Assembly: GCF_902806685.2 (NCBI RefSeq)
Contig: NC_048550.1
Coordinates: 4,879,383 to 4,943,382, forward strand
Length of the DNA stretch: 64,000 nt
Origin: Maniola hyperantus
Lineage: Eukaryota; Arthropoda; Insecta; Lepidoptera; Nymphalidae
Reading direction: 5' to 3'
The position numbers were made by a program, and so were the translations under genes. Positions 9,371-20,631 of this stretch are shown piece by piece (the stretch's first letter is position 1; each line of letters opens with the position of its first letter). The notes beneath the pieces were generated by a model, which had not been told where the DNA came from, ran no database searches, and worked only from the letters and a program-made list of their open reading frames with translations.

Positions 9371-9796
9371 ATGGGGAGCAAACGAGAAACAAACGATTCG
9401 AAAACGAACATGCATTTAAAACGCGATAGGGAAACTTGTGGTAATCATTCCAGTGATGTAGATGTAAATTCGACTGATTTAGTAAGTAGCAAATATGGAT
9501 GCCAAATCGAAACTCGGTGCTGTTTAATCGCGCGCGAGTTGCACAAGGAAGACGAATATGGGAAAGGATCGATTAGGAGGAGGGTGGACGGTTATGGTGG
9601 TGTAAGGCGCGCCGCTGATTTGAAATTTAAATGTGTGCGGGATACGGAGGAGTGTACGGATGCATTCGGGAGGACAATGGGTTTGCACGTGCGTGCGGTG
9701 GCCGTGATAGGCCTCGTGTTCATGTTGCTGACGACGAGCGCAGCTGCGCCGGCGCGGTCTAGACCCTCACGGAGTACGCATTCAGAGAAAACTACG
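9371..9796 (+). CDS. First coding exon of an unidentified secreted or membrane protein
   Basis: An open frame of 142 codons ends exactly at a consensus donor (ACG|GTAAGT, intron from 9797) in phase 0. An acceptor lies upstream at 9071, so this is an internal transcript exon carrying the start codon. Two starts are plausible, both with A at -3 and G at +4: ATG 9371, or ATG 9677 (codon 103). From codon 103 the protein reads MGLHVRAVAVIGLVFMLLTT then SAAAPARSRPSRS, a textbook signal peptide with an A-x-A type cleavage region and a basic, Ser/Pro-rich mature start. From 9371 the same hydrophobic segment would follow about 100 charged residues with several Cys and would then act as a signal anchor. 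I favour 9677 as biologically sensible, but the long open frame upstream is unexplained. I do not recognise the family. Later exons were not found, so a long intron probably follows. Confidence 0.6.
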
Positions 9797-9949
9797 GTAA
9801 GTTTTTTGTAATTTACAAAAAAACGTGTTTACAAAGTTTAATTAGTTGTGGTGGAAACATAAACTCGTTCGAGTTTTATTAATGAGTTTTTTAACTCTTT
9901 CGTGACCTGACAAAATTCAATAGTATACCTTACCTACCAGTGGATTTGA

Positions 9950-10205
9950 AACCGAGCAACCTGTCTCGTCTGCTCTCCAATCGACGCGATGGCGAAGCTA
10001 ATTGTGCTGTGATGGTAAACAACAAACATTCCATTTCATAGGACAACTAGTATCTCTTATGCACAAATAAGGGAACTGTGCTCTTATGCTACGTCTCTGG
10101 GCTCTACCACTGCACCGGTTCGGGATACAGATTGTACTAAAAAGAGCCAGCAACAGTTGCTCTTTCCGAATCATAAAAAGTTACAGTATGTAACAATACA
10201 CGATA
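9950..10205. repeat. Dispersed repeat, copy 1
   Basis: 'aggacaactagtatctcttatgc', 'tacgtctc', 'gttacagtatgtaacaatacac' recur in the same order and spacing class at 28480-28610. No frame. Family not recognised. Confidence 0.5.
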
Positions 10206-10856
10206 GGATATTCTATAATTTATAAATAACTAACCTATTGGTTAACTTATCGTGTACCTAAGTTTATAATATCAATAGATACTGAAAAATATGAAAATAA
10301 AGTATCTGCAGAATAAAAGTACCTTAATGTTTCGTAATAAGTATAGAAGATGTCTGATTTATAGCAACTTTTAAGCTCGAAAATTTATCATAATATTGGA
10401 ATTTTCTCACAAAATTTACGTCAAATTTATTAAAATTTTCGTCCATTTATTTATAGATGGTACATGTCAAAAGCAAAGTTATGACATGCATACAAAGCAG
10501 CACAATATGCCCTGACGCTCGAGCGAATTGTCTCGTCTGGCCCTTGCCGGAAACCGGCTGCATACATTATAAAAGTACTGTCATTGTCTGCTTATCTTCA
10601 TCCCTATCTGTCGCACCAAAAAAACAATCCGAGTTTGTCTAAGGGTGCGTACTGATCAGAAGAATTTACAATAACAGTTTGAAATTCAATTTCAAGCCTT
10701 TCAATTTACTTTATAATGGGGCTGACCCGAGGAAAATAATTTTGTAATACTCTCTCACTATTGCGGTCGAAGTCTTAACATTACAAAATTTCATTTCATT
10801 ATAACATTAATTACAAAAATGCGTAATGTAATGCTCGTCTTGACGTCTCACAGATG

Positions 10857-11034
10857 TACAGTAGCCGGCAGGAAATATTGTACATCGACTATTAGAAAGA
10901 GGTTTCGGCTTCGTAGAGCATTGTCTCTGTCACTCATACCTATGTGACGTTTTGTCGGTCTCAAAGACAGAGACAACACTCTACAAAACCGCTATCTCTT
11001 TCTAAAGGTACATTATTTTCTGCCGGCTACTGTA
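10857..11034. mobile_element. MITE, TIR CAGTAGCCGGCAG, TA target
   Basis: The ends TACAGTAGCCGGCAG(g)AAATA and the reverse complement of TATTTTCTGCCGGCTACTGTA match over about 27 bp with two differences. If the flanking TA is the target duplication, the TIR begins CAGT, as in pogo/mariner-like elements. Internal arms ('cagagacaatgctctac'/'gtctctgtc...') also pair. A right-half copy is at 20632-20720. Confidence 0.75.
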
Positions 11035-11079
11035 ACGTTCGAATACGAGCTGTTTACATTACAAGCGAATGCTCCTGCC

Positions 11080-11278
11080 TGATTTGATAACTCAGTGTCT
11101 AACACTAAATGATAGCCACCGAGCTCATTTGACATTTATTTTTAATCCATTAAAGGTTTTCCACGAAACATTGTTTTAATATCCCTCAATGAAGCAGTAA
11201 TTTAGAACCAACTATTAATGTCAAAATGAGCTCGGTGGCTAACATTCAGTAGGTATTCGACACTGAGTAAGCAAATCA
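11080..11278. mobile_element. Fold-back MITE with about 55-bp arms
   Basis: The left arm TGATTTG(ataactcagtgtc...)GATAGCCACCGAGCTCATTT is the inverse of AAATGAGCTCGGTGGCTAAC...GACACTGAGTAAGCAAATCA, with a central AT-rich loop of about 70 bp. No coding. Confidence 0.7.
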
Positions 11279-11279
11279 C

Positions 11280-12880
11280 CCCATTGGTCAATACACACCC
11301 TTTAAGTTTCTATGAATACACAGACGTTTTCTTGTTATACTTATTACAATTTATCATTGTGGTTTACCTAATGAGCGGTATGATGGGTTACCATTTCAGA
11401 ACTATTTATATTCAGGAAAGAGGAATTTACAGCTGTTTAACTTTTTTATCACTGCCCATATGTGGGAACTATTTAATATAACAAACATAACTTATTAGAA
11501 ATATTTTACTTAAATAAAAATTATGCAGAAAATTATATTAATTGCATCATATTTTGAAAGGAATAATTTATTTTAGGATTATCCGGGAAATCCGTACGAC
11601 CTGGTAACCGTATTGTGTTGTTTGGTAGATTATTATTGTGGGACTAAGAAAATTAACGTCGTATACGGAAATTCTTTATAAGGACAACACGAGTTGTTAT
11701 TTATTTATTCCTTAAAGGGTTCGTAATAATTTATAGGCGTATTAGTAAAATATTAGGTATATCTAATACCTGCACAATGTTCTTTATTTCAATATAACGA
11801 CTACATTTAATTCATATTCCTATTTCCTACAGTCCTACAGTTTAATATTATGTTCGGTATGAAGAATCTTACATTTTAATCAGCTCTCAAGACTTCAATA
11901 GTGCCTGTTTATTAGCGGCATTTCATTTCGACTACCTCTTCGTAAAGGAGCTAATAAAGGAAAACTCGATTATCCATATTATATATATCGAACACATAAT
12001 ATGCCATCATCGTGTAGAGAACGATTATTAGCTCACCACATACGATCCATACAACCATGTACGACGAATAGGTACACTGATTTCCCGTTCCGAATGTCCT
12101 TCCTTTTATCTAGAATGTTGATGTCCCTTAAAAGGTCTCCCTTATTCTGATGGATTAACGGCCATTTTAAGGCGTTCCGAGTGCCACTATTATGGGGACA
12201 AAAAGCTAGCGTGTCGTATTAGATTAGTGACAGTGACAGACGGATGGACCGTTCGGGAGATAAATGAGCTAAGTGACGAGTGGGACGCTCGGCGTAACTC
12301 CGTAAGTCGGGAAGACACCATCCATTTATATCGCGGACAGCTTCTGAAAAATCCGGCAAATTTAAAACGGAAGTGATAAACTGCTAGGCTATTTGGCACG
12401 TAAATTGTTAATGGTTGGAAGTTCCGTTTGAGTAAACTAGAGATTGCAATTTAGTTTTTGTTTAGAATTTTAGAAATCTTTGGTAAGAGTATTGTACCGT
12501 AGTTGGGCATACCATTATTGTTTTCAATAGGTATTATTTCAGCCTGCGGACGTCCACTGCTGAACATAATATTCTGTTATGCTTTTCCCTAAAAATGCTA
12601 CTGCATCCGGTCCTTAGAATTCATCATCCACCCACTTCCCTGTAGATTGACAGCTGTAGTTTGATACAAAAGTATACGTTTACTAAAAAAATCCATATAA
12701 TAGCGTACCGTTTATACCGTTTATAATAGCGTAGCGTAACGTTTGATAAAACATACGTTTACTTTCGATATTACCTGGTAACTAAAAAAAAAATCTTTCA
12801 TTAAACCAGAAACAGTAGGAATTATAATCTCTATTGATGTTGAGAATCGTACTGTCGTGCCAAAGGACGAAAAATTTCAA
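11280..12880. other. Unique AT-rich DNA
   Basis: I see no gene-like frame, RNA gene or clear repeat. Candidate frames at 11284-11481 and 12190-12399 have no motif, biased composition or splice context. Confidence 0.4.
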
Positions 12881-12921
12881 TGCCTGCCGCACACTACATC
12901 ATTGTAAACCGACAGACGTCC

Positions 12922-13060
12922 TCATCTGGTCATCCAGCGGCTTCCTGCGACTCGTTTGATGTCATCTGTCCACGTAGTAGGGGGGTCTACAACAATGCGC
13001 CTTTCGTTGCAAGGTTGCCGTTCCAGCACCTTGGGACCCCAACTTTTATAGACTTTTCGA
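12922..13060 (-). pseudogene. LINE RT C-terminal remnant
   Basis: The minus strand reads KSWGPKVLERQPCNERRI, then PPTTWTDDIKRVAGSRW and a stop soon after. This matches the conserved tail 'G.KVLEW.P..G.R..GRPPTRWTDDI.RVAGSRW' of RTE-like LINEs, with GRPPTR decayed to DPPTT. Only about 45 codons remain. Confidence 0.7.
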
Positions 13061-13315
13061 CAGTGTGCCATTAAATCAAACGTTAAATCATTCATCAGCG
13101 AACGCAAAGTAGAGTCTGGACGGGTTGAATCAAAGTTGAGCCGAAATAATTATAGTTCAAACACGGCATGACCGCGATGGTTAGCGGCTTCCTGCGCATG
13201 TAGGTCGAGCTGTAGCTATACCAGTGTAAATGATAACAGCTGGGCCGATGTTACTTCATAGCTCGAGTAATAAAGGCGTTTTTATTGAGTAAAAGTCGTG
13301 TGTGGCATAAGCTAT

Positions 13316-13338
13316 AATCTAACATCGAATGTTAGATT
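13316..13338. repeat. Perfect 10-bp palindrome, 3-nt loop
   Basis: AATCTAACAT, loop CGA, ATGTTAGATT. Confidence 0.75.
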
Positions 13339-14628
13339 GTAGGCTTTGATCACACGAACCCAGCTTCTGAGGAACTGTTTTATTGTACTTGCTATATTTT
13401 TGTTACGCTGATACATTAAGAAATTTAGTCCTATTGATAGCTACGATATATGGAATTGGAAGCGGAAGTCGAAGAAGAACGATATATTATGGAATTTTGG
13501 GTGTTATTATCAATCTGTATTAGTTATTGAGTAAAAGTTGTGTGTGACACTCAATATTACTTTCCAACAATGTTATTTACAAACTAGAGTATTTTTGTAT
13601 CTACTGTTTATTTTTAGGCAGAAAAATAATTGAAAACTAAATTCCTTTGAATGAAATTTATTGTCTTTTGAGAACGATATTTATAGAAATAAATTCGCTT
13701 TCATTTATTATCAACGAAACAACAAACCAATAGGTATAGGGATTCAATTTTATAGCTTTTACACTGTGTATCAATATGGTGGCTCAACCTGACTGGAGGC
13801 GCCGTTGCACGTACCTACTTCACGAAATATTCCACGAAAAGATATGAAGATCCCCGTCAACATGCAAACCATAAAAATAATGTGTTGCCACGGCGCAATA
13901 CATAGGATGTATAATAACGAAAGTAAATTAACAATGTTCACCCATAAAGCGTCAGAAATTCGGATATTTAAATTAATAAAGTTGGTTCCAAAGTAAAATA
14001 AATCAGAACTGGCTTTTTACTTTTTATAAGACATTCTTAAGTAAAATAATTTTAAGTTTCATAATTCATAAGTTTTCTTAGTTTTTCTGCTTGGAACTAA
14101 GTAAAAGTTTTTTCATTTTAGTAAAAGTTGTTTCAAATGACCAGCTATTAGGTATAATATTATGGATTTTTTTAATAATCATTCCCGACAGTGATTTTGA
14201 AATAAAGCAATCATCTCAAACCCACTGAATTTTGGACTTGTTACACTTTGGTATTGAGGATCGAAATGATCAATTTGCCCAGAAAATTCGGAGTTTTTCG
14301 GTAAGGCCGGCCGGCTGGTTCAATCTATAGAACGATTACGCCGCGCCGGTCTACGCTTTTACAGATATAAAATTTATAAAAGGTCGCTCGGCAATTCAGT
14401 GAAATGGGAAAAATCTTAATGGGCTTGGAAACCAATAACCTCAACTCGACGGCCATTTTGAAATCTGGTCGAATGAAACACTGGGGACTGCTGAATTTAT
14501 ATTTATCGGTTCAGGTGTTATTTTGAAATGTACGATCAAAATTAAGTCTGAGCAAGTTGTGTCTGTGAAGGACGAACTTTACGATGAAAATACATTCTCA
14601 ATGCCTAACTTAAAGTGAAAGGTGAATC

Positions 14629-14853
14629 ACACTAATATTGTAAAGGCGAAAATTTGTATTTGTGTCTGTGTGTAGTGTATGTGTGTGTTTACTCTTTCAT
14701 GCCAAAACTACTGGACGGATTTCGCTGAAATTTGGAATGGAGATAGATTATACCCTGAATTAGCACATCATCACATCAGGCTACTTCTCATCCCAAAAAA
14801 TCAAAGAGTGTCTAACTTAAAACCACGTGGACAAGTCGCGGGTATCAGCTAGT
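14629..14853 (+). repeat. Interspersed repeat, 'B' family (ends in 'gtcgcgggtatcagctagt')
   Basis: Runs from 'cacactaatattgtaaaggcg' through a TG-rich tract, 'aaactactggacggatttc', 'tgaaatttggaatggagatag' and 'aatcaaagagtgtc' to 'gtcgcgggtatcagctagt'. The same order recurs at 45695-46016 (-), 46128-46302, 51857-52053 (-), 52712-52835, 56082-56326 (-) and 61473-61840 (-). It is a non-coding family that I associate with Lepidoptera. Confidence 0.7.
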
Positions 14854-14919
14854 ATTTAATAAAGTATATATTATGACACAGATAATAATAAGCTTCTCAA
14901 TGCTTTAAGCTTTTATTTA

Positions 14920-15027
14920 AACGCATTTTTCAGTATTGTGGACGACGCGGACGTCTTGAAGAACTAGTCTCTATCCTTTTTTTCTCGTTTTGTTGACAAC
15001 GTTCAAAAGTATACTGAAAAATGCGTT
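14920..15027. repeat. Inverted repeat, 17-bp perfect arms
   Basis: AACGCATTTTTCAGTAT (14920-14936) and ATACTGAAAAATGCGTT (15011-15027) flank about 74 bp. Possibly a short MITE; no clear target duplication. Confidence 0.55.
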
Positions 15028-15089
15028 GCATGCCACGCGCCTCTTGCGGCAGTGCAACTGCTCTAGGGTGGAATTTTTGAAAATCTTTT

Positions 15090-15185
15090 CCTGAAAAATT
15101 TCAAGTTTCTAGACCCTAGGTTTGAGCTGTGCGTTGATAAGATTATGTACATATGTCAGTCAGTAGACATCTTTTATATATAAAA
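15090..15185 (-). repeat. Interspersed repeat 'A' family, end fragment
   Basis: 'tttgagctgtgcgttgataag' and 'tcagtcagtagac' match the end seen at 52268-52497 and 53063-53283. The rest is missing or decayed. Confidence 0.45.
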
Positions 15186-15477
15186 ATTACAAAAAACGAA
15201 AACAAACGTTGTATGCAAATTGTTTTACCTACAAAAAGTGCTTTCTCTACTGCCTTACACGCCCGTATTTTCATTTATATTCGTTTAGCAGTGTGGGCGA
15301 TATTGCCTTCGCCCGGGATTTCATCTCTATTGAAACCTATTTCGAACTGAATGGAGACTTGCCGTCTGTAGCGTTGTGTACTTTTACAATACCTATTTAT
15401 CACGTCGCTTTTGTAGTACCTACCTATTGTAATTCGGGGACCATTTTCACAGTTGGTCCAAAATTTATCAATAACAC

Positions 15478-15561
15478 AGTCTTTTAATGTAGACTAAAGA
15501 ATATAATTACATATTATGTACCTACATAATAATTATATTCTTTAGTCTACATTAAAAGACT
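15478..15561. repeat. Perfect 32-bp inverted repeat, 20-nt loop
   Basis: Arms 15478-15509 and 15530-15561 are exact reverse complements (ends AGTCTTTTAATGTAGAC.../...GTCTACATTAAAAGACT). The loop itself contains TTATGTA/TACATAA. No mismatch in 32 bp points to a very recent inverted duplication, or to a hairpin RNA under selection. Confidence 0.85.
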
Positions 15562-15841
15562 CAAAGGACAGTTGATACCAAAATAAATGCGACTTGTCGA
15601 GCAAATACCTTACCTTACATTTTATTTTAAAGTGAAGCAAAAAATGAATTGTTGGGTTATATTTTAGACGATTGTTGCTTACTTCTACTTGAACATAAAT
15701 AAAGTTGTAGTGTTGATAGTATTCTTTGCTTTTCTTGCATGTGTAGCTAATTGCAAAAGGGCGGGCGGTTAATAGTGATTGCCTTATGACTCATAATGAA
15801 TATACCTAGGTACCTATATACCTTTCATGTACAGATTGTAG

Positions 15842-15960
15842 ACGTTTAAATAAATAAATAAATAAAAATCTTTTTTATTCAAGTAAACTTTCACAAGTGC
15901 TTTCGAATCGTCGGATGCATCTACCACTGGTTCGGAATGCCTTTCCTTCCGAGTTTGTCT
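15842..15960 (-). repeat. LINE 3'-end fragment ('accactggttcggaatgcc' family)
   Basis: AAATA simple repeat, then 'ttttttattcaagtaaac', 'acaagtgctttcgaatcgtcgg' and 'taccactggttcggaatgcc'. The same order is at 41700-41815. The A-rich tract suggests it is the tail of a non-LTR element read in antisense. Confidence 0.55.
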
Positions 15961-17680
15961 ATGAACCTATTGTTTCATAATAGGCACTGTATTAGTAGGT
16001 TGCTACATGCAACTTTTTCCCCTTATCATGAAGTAAAAATTTCAGTTTATTTAAGTTCATTAACTAGGAGAGTACAATCTACGTAGAATATGCTTGCGAT
16101 GTCTTGACGGTGTCAGTAAACATTGTAGAGCCTACAGCAGACTGTCCCTTCCCATGGATCCCATGGCTCGTCTGGATTGTTAACTACAACACTACACATT
16201 ACATATACATAGTCTTTATACCTTCAATCATAGGGTTTATTATCTGATATTAATGGAAATTTCAAGCTGTCATCTTGTGATACGCTGAACATTGTCTGCT
16301 GCCAATTGCGACTCACTTCTTTAGATTATCCTTTTATTATGAACACAATCTCTACTCTAAGCAAGCTGTCATAAAGAATACCAGACTAAACTTAAGTATT
16401 ATTACACCAATCTTTAAGGACGTTAATGGACTTTCTGCTGATAACCTTAAAGTCGACAAATAGGTACAAGATATGGTGCTATAGTAACGAAATGATATTT
16501 CATGCTTATCACAGTCGACTGCATTCTAGTCAAATGTACATGTACTGTTCAAAAGCCATTCCATGTTGTAAGACTAGTTTGGAATTACGAAACTGTTAGT
16601 TCAGTCTAGTTTATGGCAGTGATTGATTGAAGAAGAAAATCTACAAATCATAGAAATGTCGTAAATAGATTTAACTTGGTTGATTATATATAAATCGCTC
16701 ATTTTTATTATTTGAAGGTCTAAGATATAGAAAGAAGAAAATATAGAACGAAGAAATTATGTGTAAAAAAATTGAGCATAATTAAGAACTTACGGCTGAT
16801 GAATGCCTACTTCAAACTTCAACTTAGATTTCAAACTAAGTATACCTTTAAGCCTGATTATAGATAACTCTATAGATATAACATAACGCACAACGACAAT
16901 CATGTAATAAGTAAAAGCAATGATGAGGTCTAGGTTGGAGTGCGATTACCTACAAGGTGCCTATTCATACTTGGCTTGCAAGTAACTTATCTCCAGCAGT
17001 GGAAGGCCTTGGAAGGAAGTGGTTGAGACGACGAAGCCGATTCCATTTTATTTGATTCCAACCAAAAATGGTAATACTTGACAACTCAGCATCATAGCTG
17101 TCGATTATAAAAAAAATTGTTCACGTAGACTTTTAATTAAAAGTTGGAAGCTTGGAACTGATTATTTTGTTAATTGGAAGTCGCAAGATTTTTTACTAAC
17201 GAATAAACATTTTAAGGCGTAATAAACTCCATTAAAAGGTGAGGTAATGGTGTCCAGTTGAACCACCCATGCATAAATACCAAGTTACTGCAACGGTTAT
17301 GCAATTTAACCAGGCTCTTATCTATATCATAAAATCTATTTGTAGTTTATGTATTTATGGGCGAGAGCTTCCTAATCTAAATGCATAATTTGATTGGATG
17401 ATAAATCGGTCGATGCACAGCATGCGAGAGTCCCCGCATACGGTACAGTGATCAATATTTACAATGCTGGCAAAATGTGTTTTAGAAACTTTTTTATTTC
17501 ACAGACGAAATGCGGACCATATATTATGTATTTCAGAAATATCTCGCATCCCCCAAATGCGTTTTATAAAGACCAATTAATTATGACAATAAACCTTAAC
17601 GCAAAAGTGCACAATGAATAAGTATAATTTAAAGTAAGGGAGGTACATTGTAAGGGGTATTAGTGTAATCAGTACAAAAT
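15960..17680. other. Unique AT-rich DNA
   Basis: I see no gene, RNA or repeat family here. The frame at 17394-17621 shows no motif or splice context. Confidence 0.4.
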
Positions 17681-17726
17681 TAAACTATTATTATTATTAT
17701 ATTATTTTATATATTATTATATACAT
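17680..17726. repeat. ATT-rich simple repeat
   Basis: 'attattattattatattattttatatattattatata': microsatellite-like. Confidence 0.8.
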
Positions 17727-17907
17727 TCTACGCAACAGTTTATGCGGTTCCACGTTAATTTAACCACAAACCATTGGTATTCTAGTTAAGGTAGGTACAG
17801 CTCTAACAAGGGTCTAATTGAAATCACTTTCATCCCCAATTTAAAGTAGCTTCCAATTAATTGACCATTCTGTTGGGCACATTAACAAAACCACTTTATT
17901 ACACACA

Positions 17908-18040
17908 AGTTGAACATTGCGTCGCAAACACGTTGAATGTGCGTTGAACACGAGTTGAACACACGTTGAATACGCGTTTACCACGTTTGAATATGCGTTG
18001 ATCAGGTGTTGAACACGATTGAATACTCGATGAACACGCA
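17908..18040 (-). repeat. Minisatellite of 'cgttgaacacg' units
   Basis: About ten imperfect 10-14 bp units with GTTGAA(C/T)(A/G)CG alternate with variable ends. The minus strand is open here and gives a VFNRVQHLINAYSN-type repetitive peptide, most likely a by-product of the repeat. Confidence 0.65.
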
Positions 18041-18356
18041 CACTTTTATCCACACTTAAATCAAATCCACGGGATTTTCGAAAACCTAAGTCCACACAGA
18101 TGAAGTAGTAGTGAAAATAATAAGAATACTTACGTATTTAAATAATTCATTTAGATGAAGATGTTTAAAATTTGATTCAAGGGAATCATCGAAGAGAACG
18201 TAAATATGACGAGCTTCGTAACTTCATGTAATAATATTAGCCTAGTTGGTATAAAGTTAGTATTGAAACTGCACGAAGTTAGACCCACTCCACATCTTCA
18301 GTTATTGGGAATTGCATAATAAGACGCTATCAGTTGAGCAACAAGTGTGAATGCGC

Positions 18357-18970
18357 GTGTAATTAGTACCTATCCGTACATTGCGTACTTATTTACGCTA
18401 TGTCTACTAGCTAGAAGATATAAGGAACGATGCAAGGTTAGTTAGTTTAGCCGTTAGCCGAGATTAGAGATTATTTAGCATATGAAATGTTAATTGGCAA
18501 GATAAACATAATGCAGTATGTAATATTGATTTTATCAATAGAATACAGATCAAATAGTGGAGTGATGAGGAAGGCTCGGGCTTACCAGTGCAGCGAACTC
18601 CTAAAAAGCAAAATGTGACCTCAAACAAGAAGTCCCAGTTTGAACTGTGCGAGTAATTAGTACCTATCTAGGTACTAGACTATGTCTATTAGATAGGAGC
18701 TATAAGCTACGATGCAAGGTTTGTTAGTTGAGCCGTTAGCTGAGATTAGAGATTATTTACCATATGAAATGTTAATTGGCAAGATAAACCTAACAGTATG
18801 TAATAGTGCTTTTATCAATAGAATTACAGAGTGAATAGTAGAGTGGTGAGAAAGGTTTGGGGTTATAGTTAAGCGAACTCCTAAAAAGCAAAATTTGACA
18901 TCTGAGTTACAAGTTTTTAATTTAAGTTAATAATTTACTTAGTGTGCGAAACAAGTAGTCCCAGTTTGAA
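18357..18970. repeat. Tandem duplication of a unit of about 0.3 kb
   Basis: Unit 1 (18357-18645) and unit 2 (18648-18970) share, in order, 'gtaattagtacctatc', 'acgatgcaaggtt', 'gagattagagattatttac', 'catatgaaatgttaattggc', 'ttttatcaatagaat', 'gcgaactcctaaaaagcaaaa' and 'agtcccagtttgaa'. Unit 2 has extra bases near its end. Visible divergence indicates an old duplication. No frame runs through either unit. Confidence 0.8.
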
Positions 18971-18979
18971 GACGAGGCG

Positions 18980-19950
18980 TAAGTATGACTGCGCATTATC
19001 GAACAGATCTCAGCCCGGCTTATTAAAATCAACTTGTTGCAATTTCAGATTGGACTACTTGTTTGGGTTCACTCTATGTAGATATTAGATAATAACTATT
19101 TGCATTTACGAGGATAACTTAGGGGTTTAAAACTAGAAAAAGAAAATCTTCCATAATGTTTCAAATGGTTTTTAATTGTAGGTTAGTCATTTTAAAAATG
19201 CATATATTATAGATAGCGACGATTTTAAACACCTTTAATTTCACAAAGGCTTTATAAGTAAAATATTTTCAACTCGTACAACAGTACACGCAACTTCATA
19301 GAAATCTCGACGGTGGCATGTAATGTCTAGAAAAGAAAAGTATTTCAAAAGATAAGAAACTATATCTAACAAAGGCAGAGAGACTATACATTCTGGTATT
19401 TCATTTTATCTCAAGGCGTAATCTTCTGAGCTTAACTTGTTCAGAAGGGATGAATAAAATCACATAGATCCCCAAACGCTTTAGGAATAGTTTAGATTTT
19501 CCAACAAAGTTACAGAAGTTCTGAATTTTGTATAACGTTCAAATTCAGAGGAAGATTTGAATAAATTTTCTTAGCTTGCCCAATCTCTAGGGGATGACTG
19601 ACAAATTTAAATTTACCTTACTCGTCACTTCACGGCATCGTATCAAATTATATAGGTCCACAGCTGGATTTAAAAGTTGGGAGGTTCGCACTCCATGGTC
19701 TGATGCCTACTTGTGTTTAGGGAGCAGGCCCTGTAACATGTTTAGATGTCATCTGTCCGCCTTGTTTGGAATTTATTACCAACACTGTGCTTACCTAAAA
19801 ACAACAGTACATAGTTTGAATACCAAGTGTACTCACAAAAAAAATTGCCTGTCTTTTTGGTTGGTAAAACTCGAACGGCAAAGCTAGACCTAATGCAGTA
19901 TATTCCAGGTTATCATCTAGTAGGAGCGAAAGAATGGTAATATTATAAAA
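18980..19950. other. Unique AT-rich DNA
   Basis: No repeat or RNA found. The frame at 19594-19887 (97 codons) has no recognisable motif and no convincing splice sites. Confidence 0.4.
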
Positions 19951-19956
19951 AGATTG

Positions 19957-20029
19957 CGCCCAATGTGGGGCTCGAATCCACGTCCCTGAGATTAAGAGTC
20001 TCAGGCTCTACCGACTGAGCTAGCCATGC
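19957..20029 (-). tRNA. tRNA-Lys(CTT)-like sequence, probably a pseudogene
   Basis: The minus strand forms a 73-nt tRNA shape. The D arm is GCTC AGTCGGTA GAGC, the anticodon arm TGAGA CTCTTAA TCTCA with anticodon CTT, and there is a GGACG variable loop and a T loop TTCGAGC. Box A (TGGCTAGCTCAGTCGG) is good. Defects: acceptor stem GCATGGC against ATTGGGC leaves at least one A:G and a C:A mismatch, and the T stem GTGGA/CCCAC has lost the conserved G53-C61 pair (now A:C), which also weakens box B. These changes in an otherwise well-kept tRNA-Lys favour a recently dead copy. No CCA or A-rich tail suggests retroposition. Confidence 0.65.
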
Positions 20030-20631
20030 TTAAAGACAGACACTGAAAAAAATAGGCTCAACATCTGCATAAATACATAAATAATAATCAGATTTATTAC
20101 TCCTGTTCAATCAATAAAATAAAAACAGCTCATTATTAATAAGTAGTACCTAAGTACTGACTCGTATACGTAGTGCTATTATAATATATTCTGTGCTCAT
20201 ATCATGTATATATCTACATATATTGATAAGCGACATAATTTTAATTCTCCCTGCATAATTTCTACAACTAAAAACTTTCGTTCGAAAAGCAAAATAAGAT
20301 ATTTAACAAGTGGCAAAAAGCATTTACAATGAAGTTGAACTGTAGTGGACATTGACCCAAATTAACAAGTGTTCGCCACTGAGTACTGACGTAAAACCTG
20401 CTTATTTTGGTAAGATTTAAACAAACAAGTAACGTGTAGTACAAAATAAATTTATATACGAGTATGTGTATGGATGTGTAACGCGAACAAAATCTTTTTA
20501 CAGTCCTTTTTTCTTTACTGATTTAAGAGCTTTTATACCTTTGTACATGTCAGCCATATCATAAACTTAGTAGCTGGTGCCCGCGACTTGGTCCGCGTGG
20601 ATTTACATTTTTACAGTACTTAACTCCCAAC

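Noticed and set aside
17841..18095. 84-codon minus-strand repetitive peptide
   Set aside because: It is the translation of the minisatellite; no start context or signal peptide.
19594..19887. 97-codon frame near the tRNA-like locus
   Set aside because: No similarity or domain visible and no splice signals of quality.
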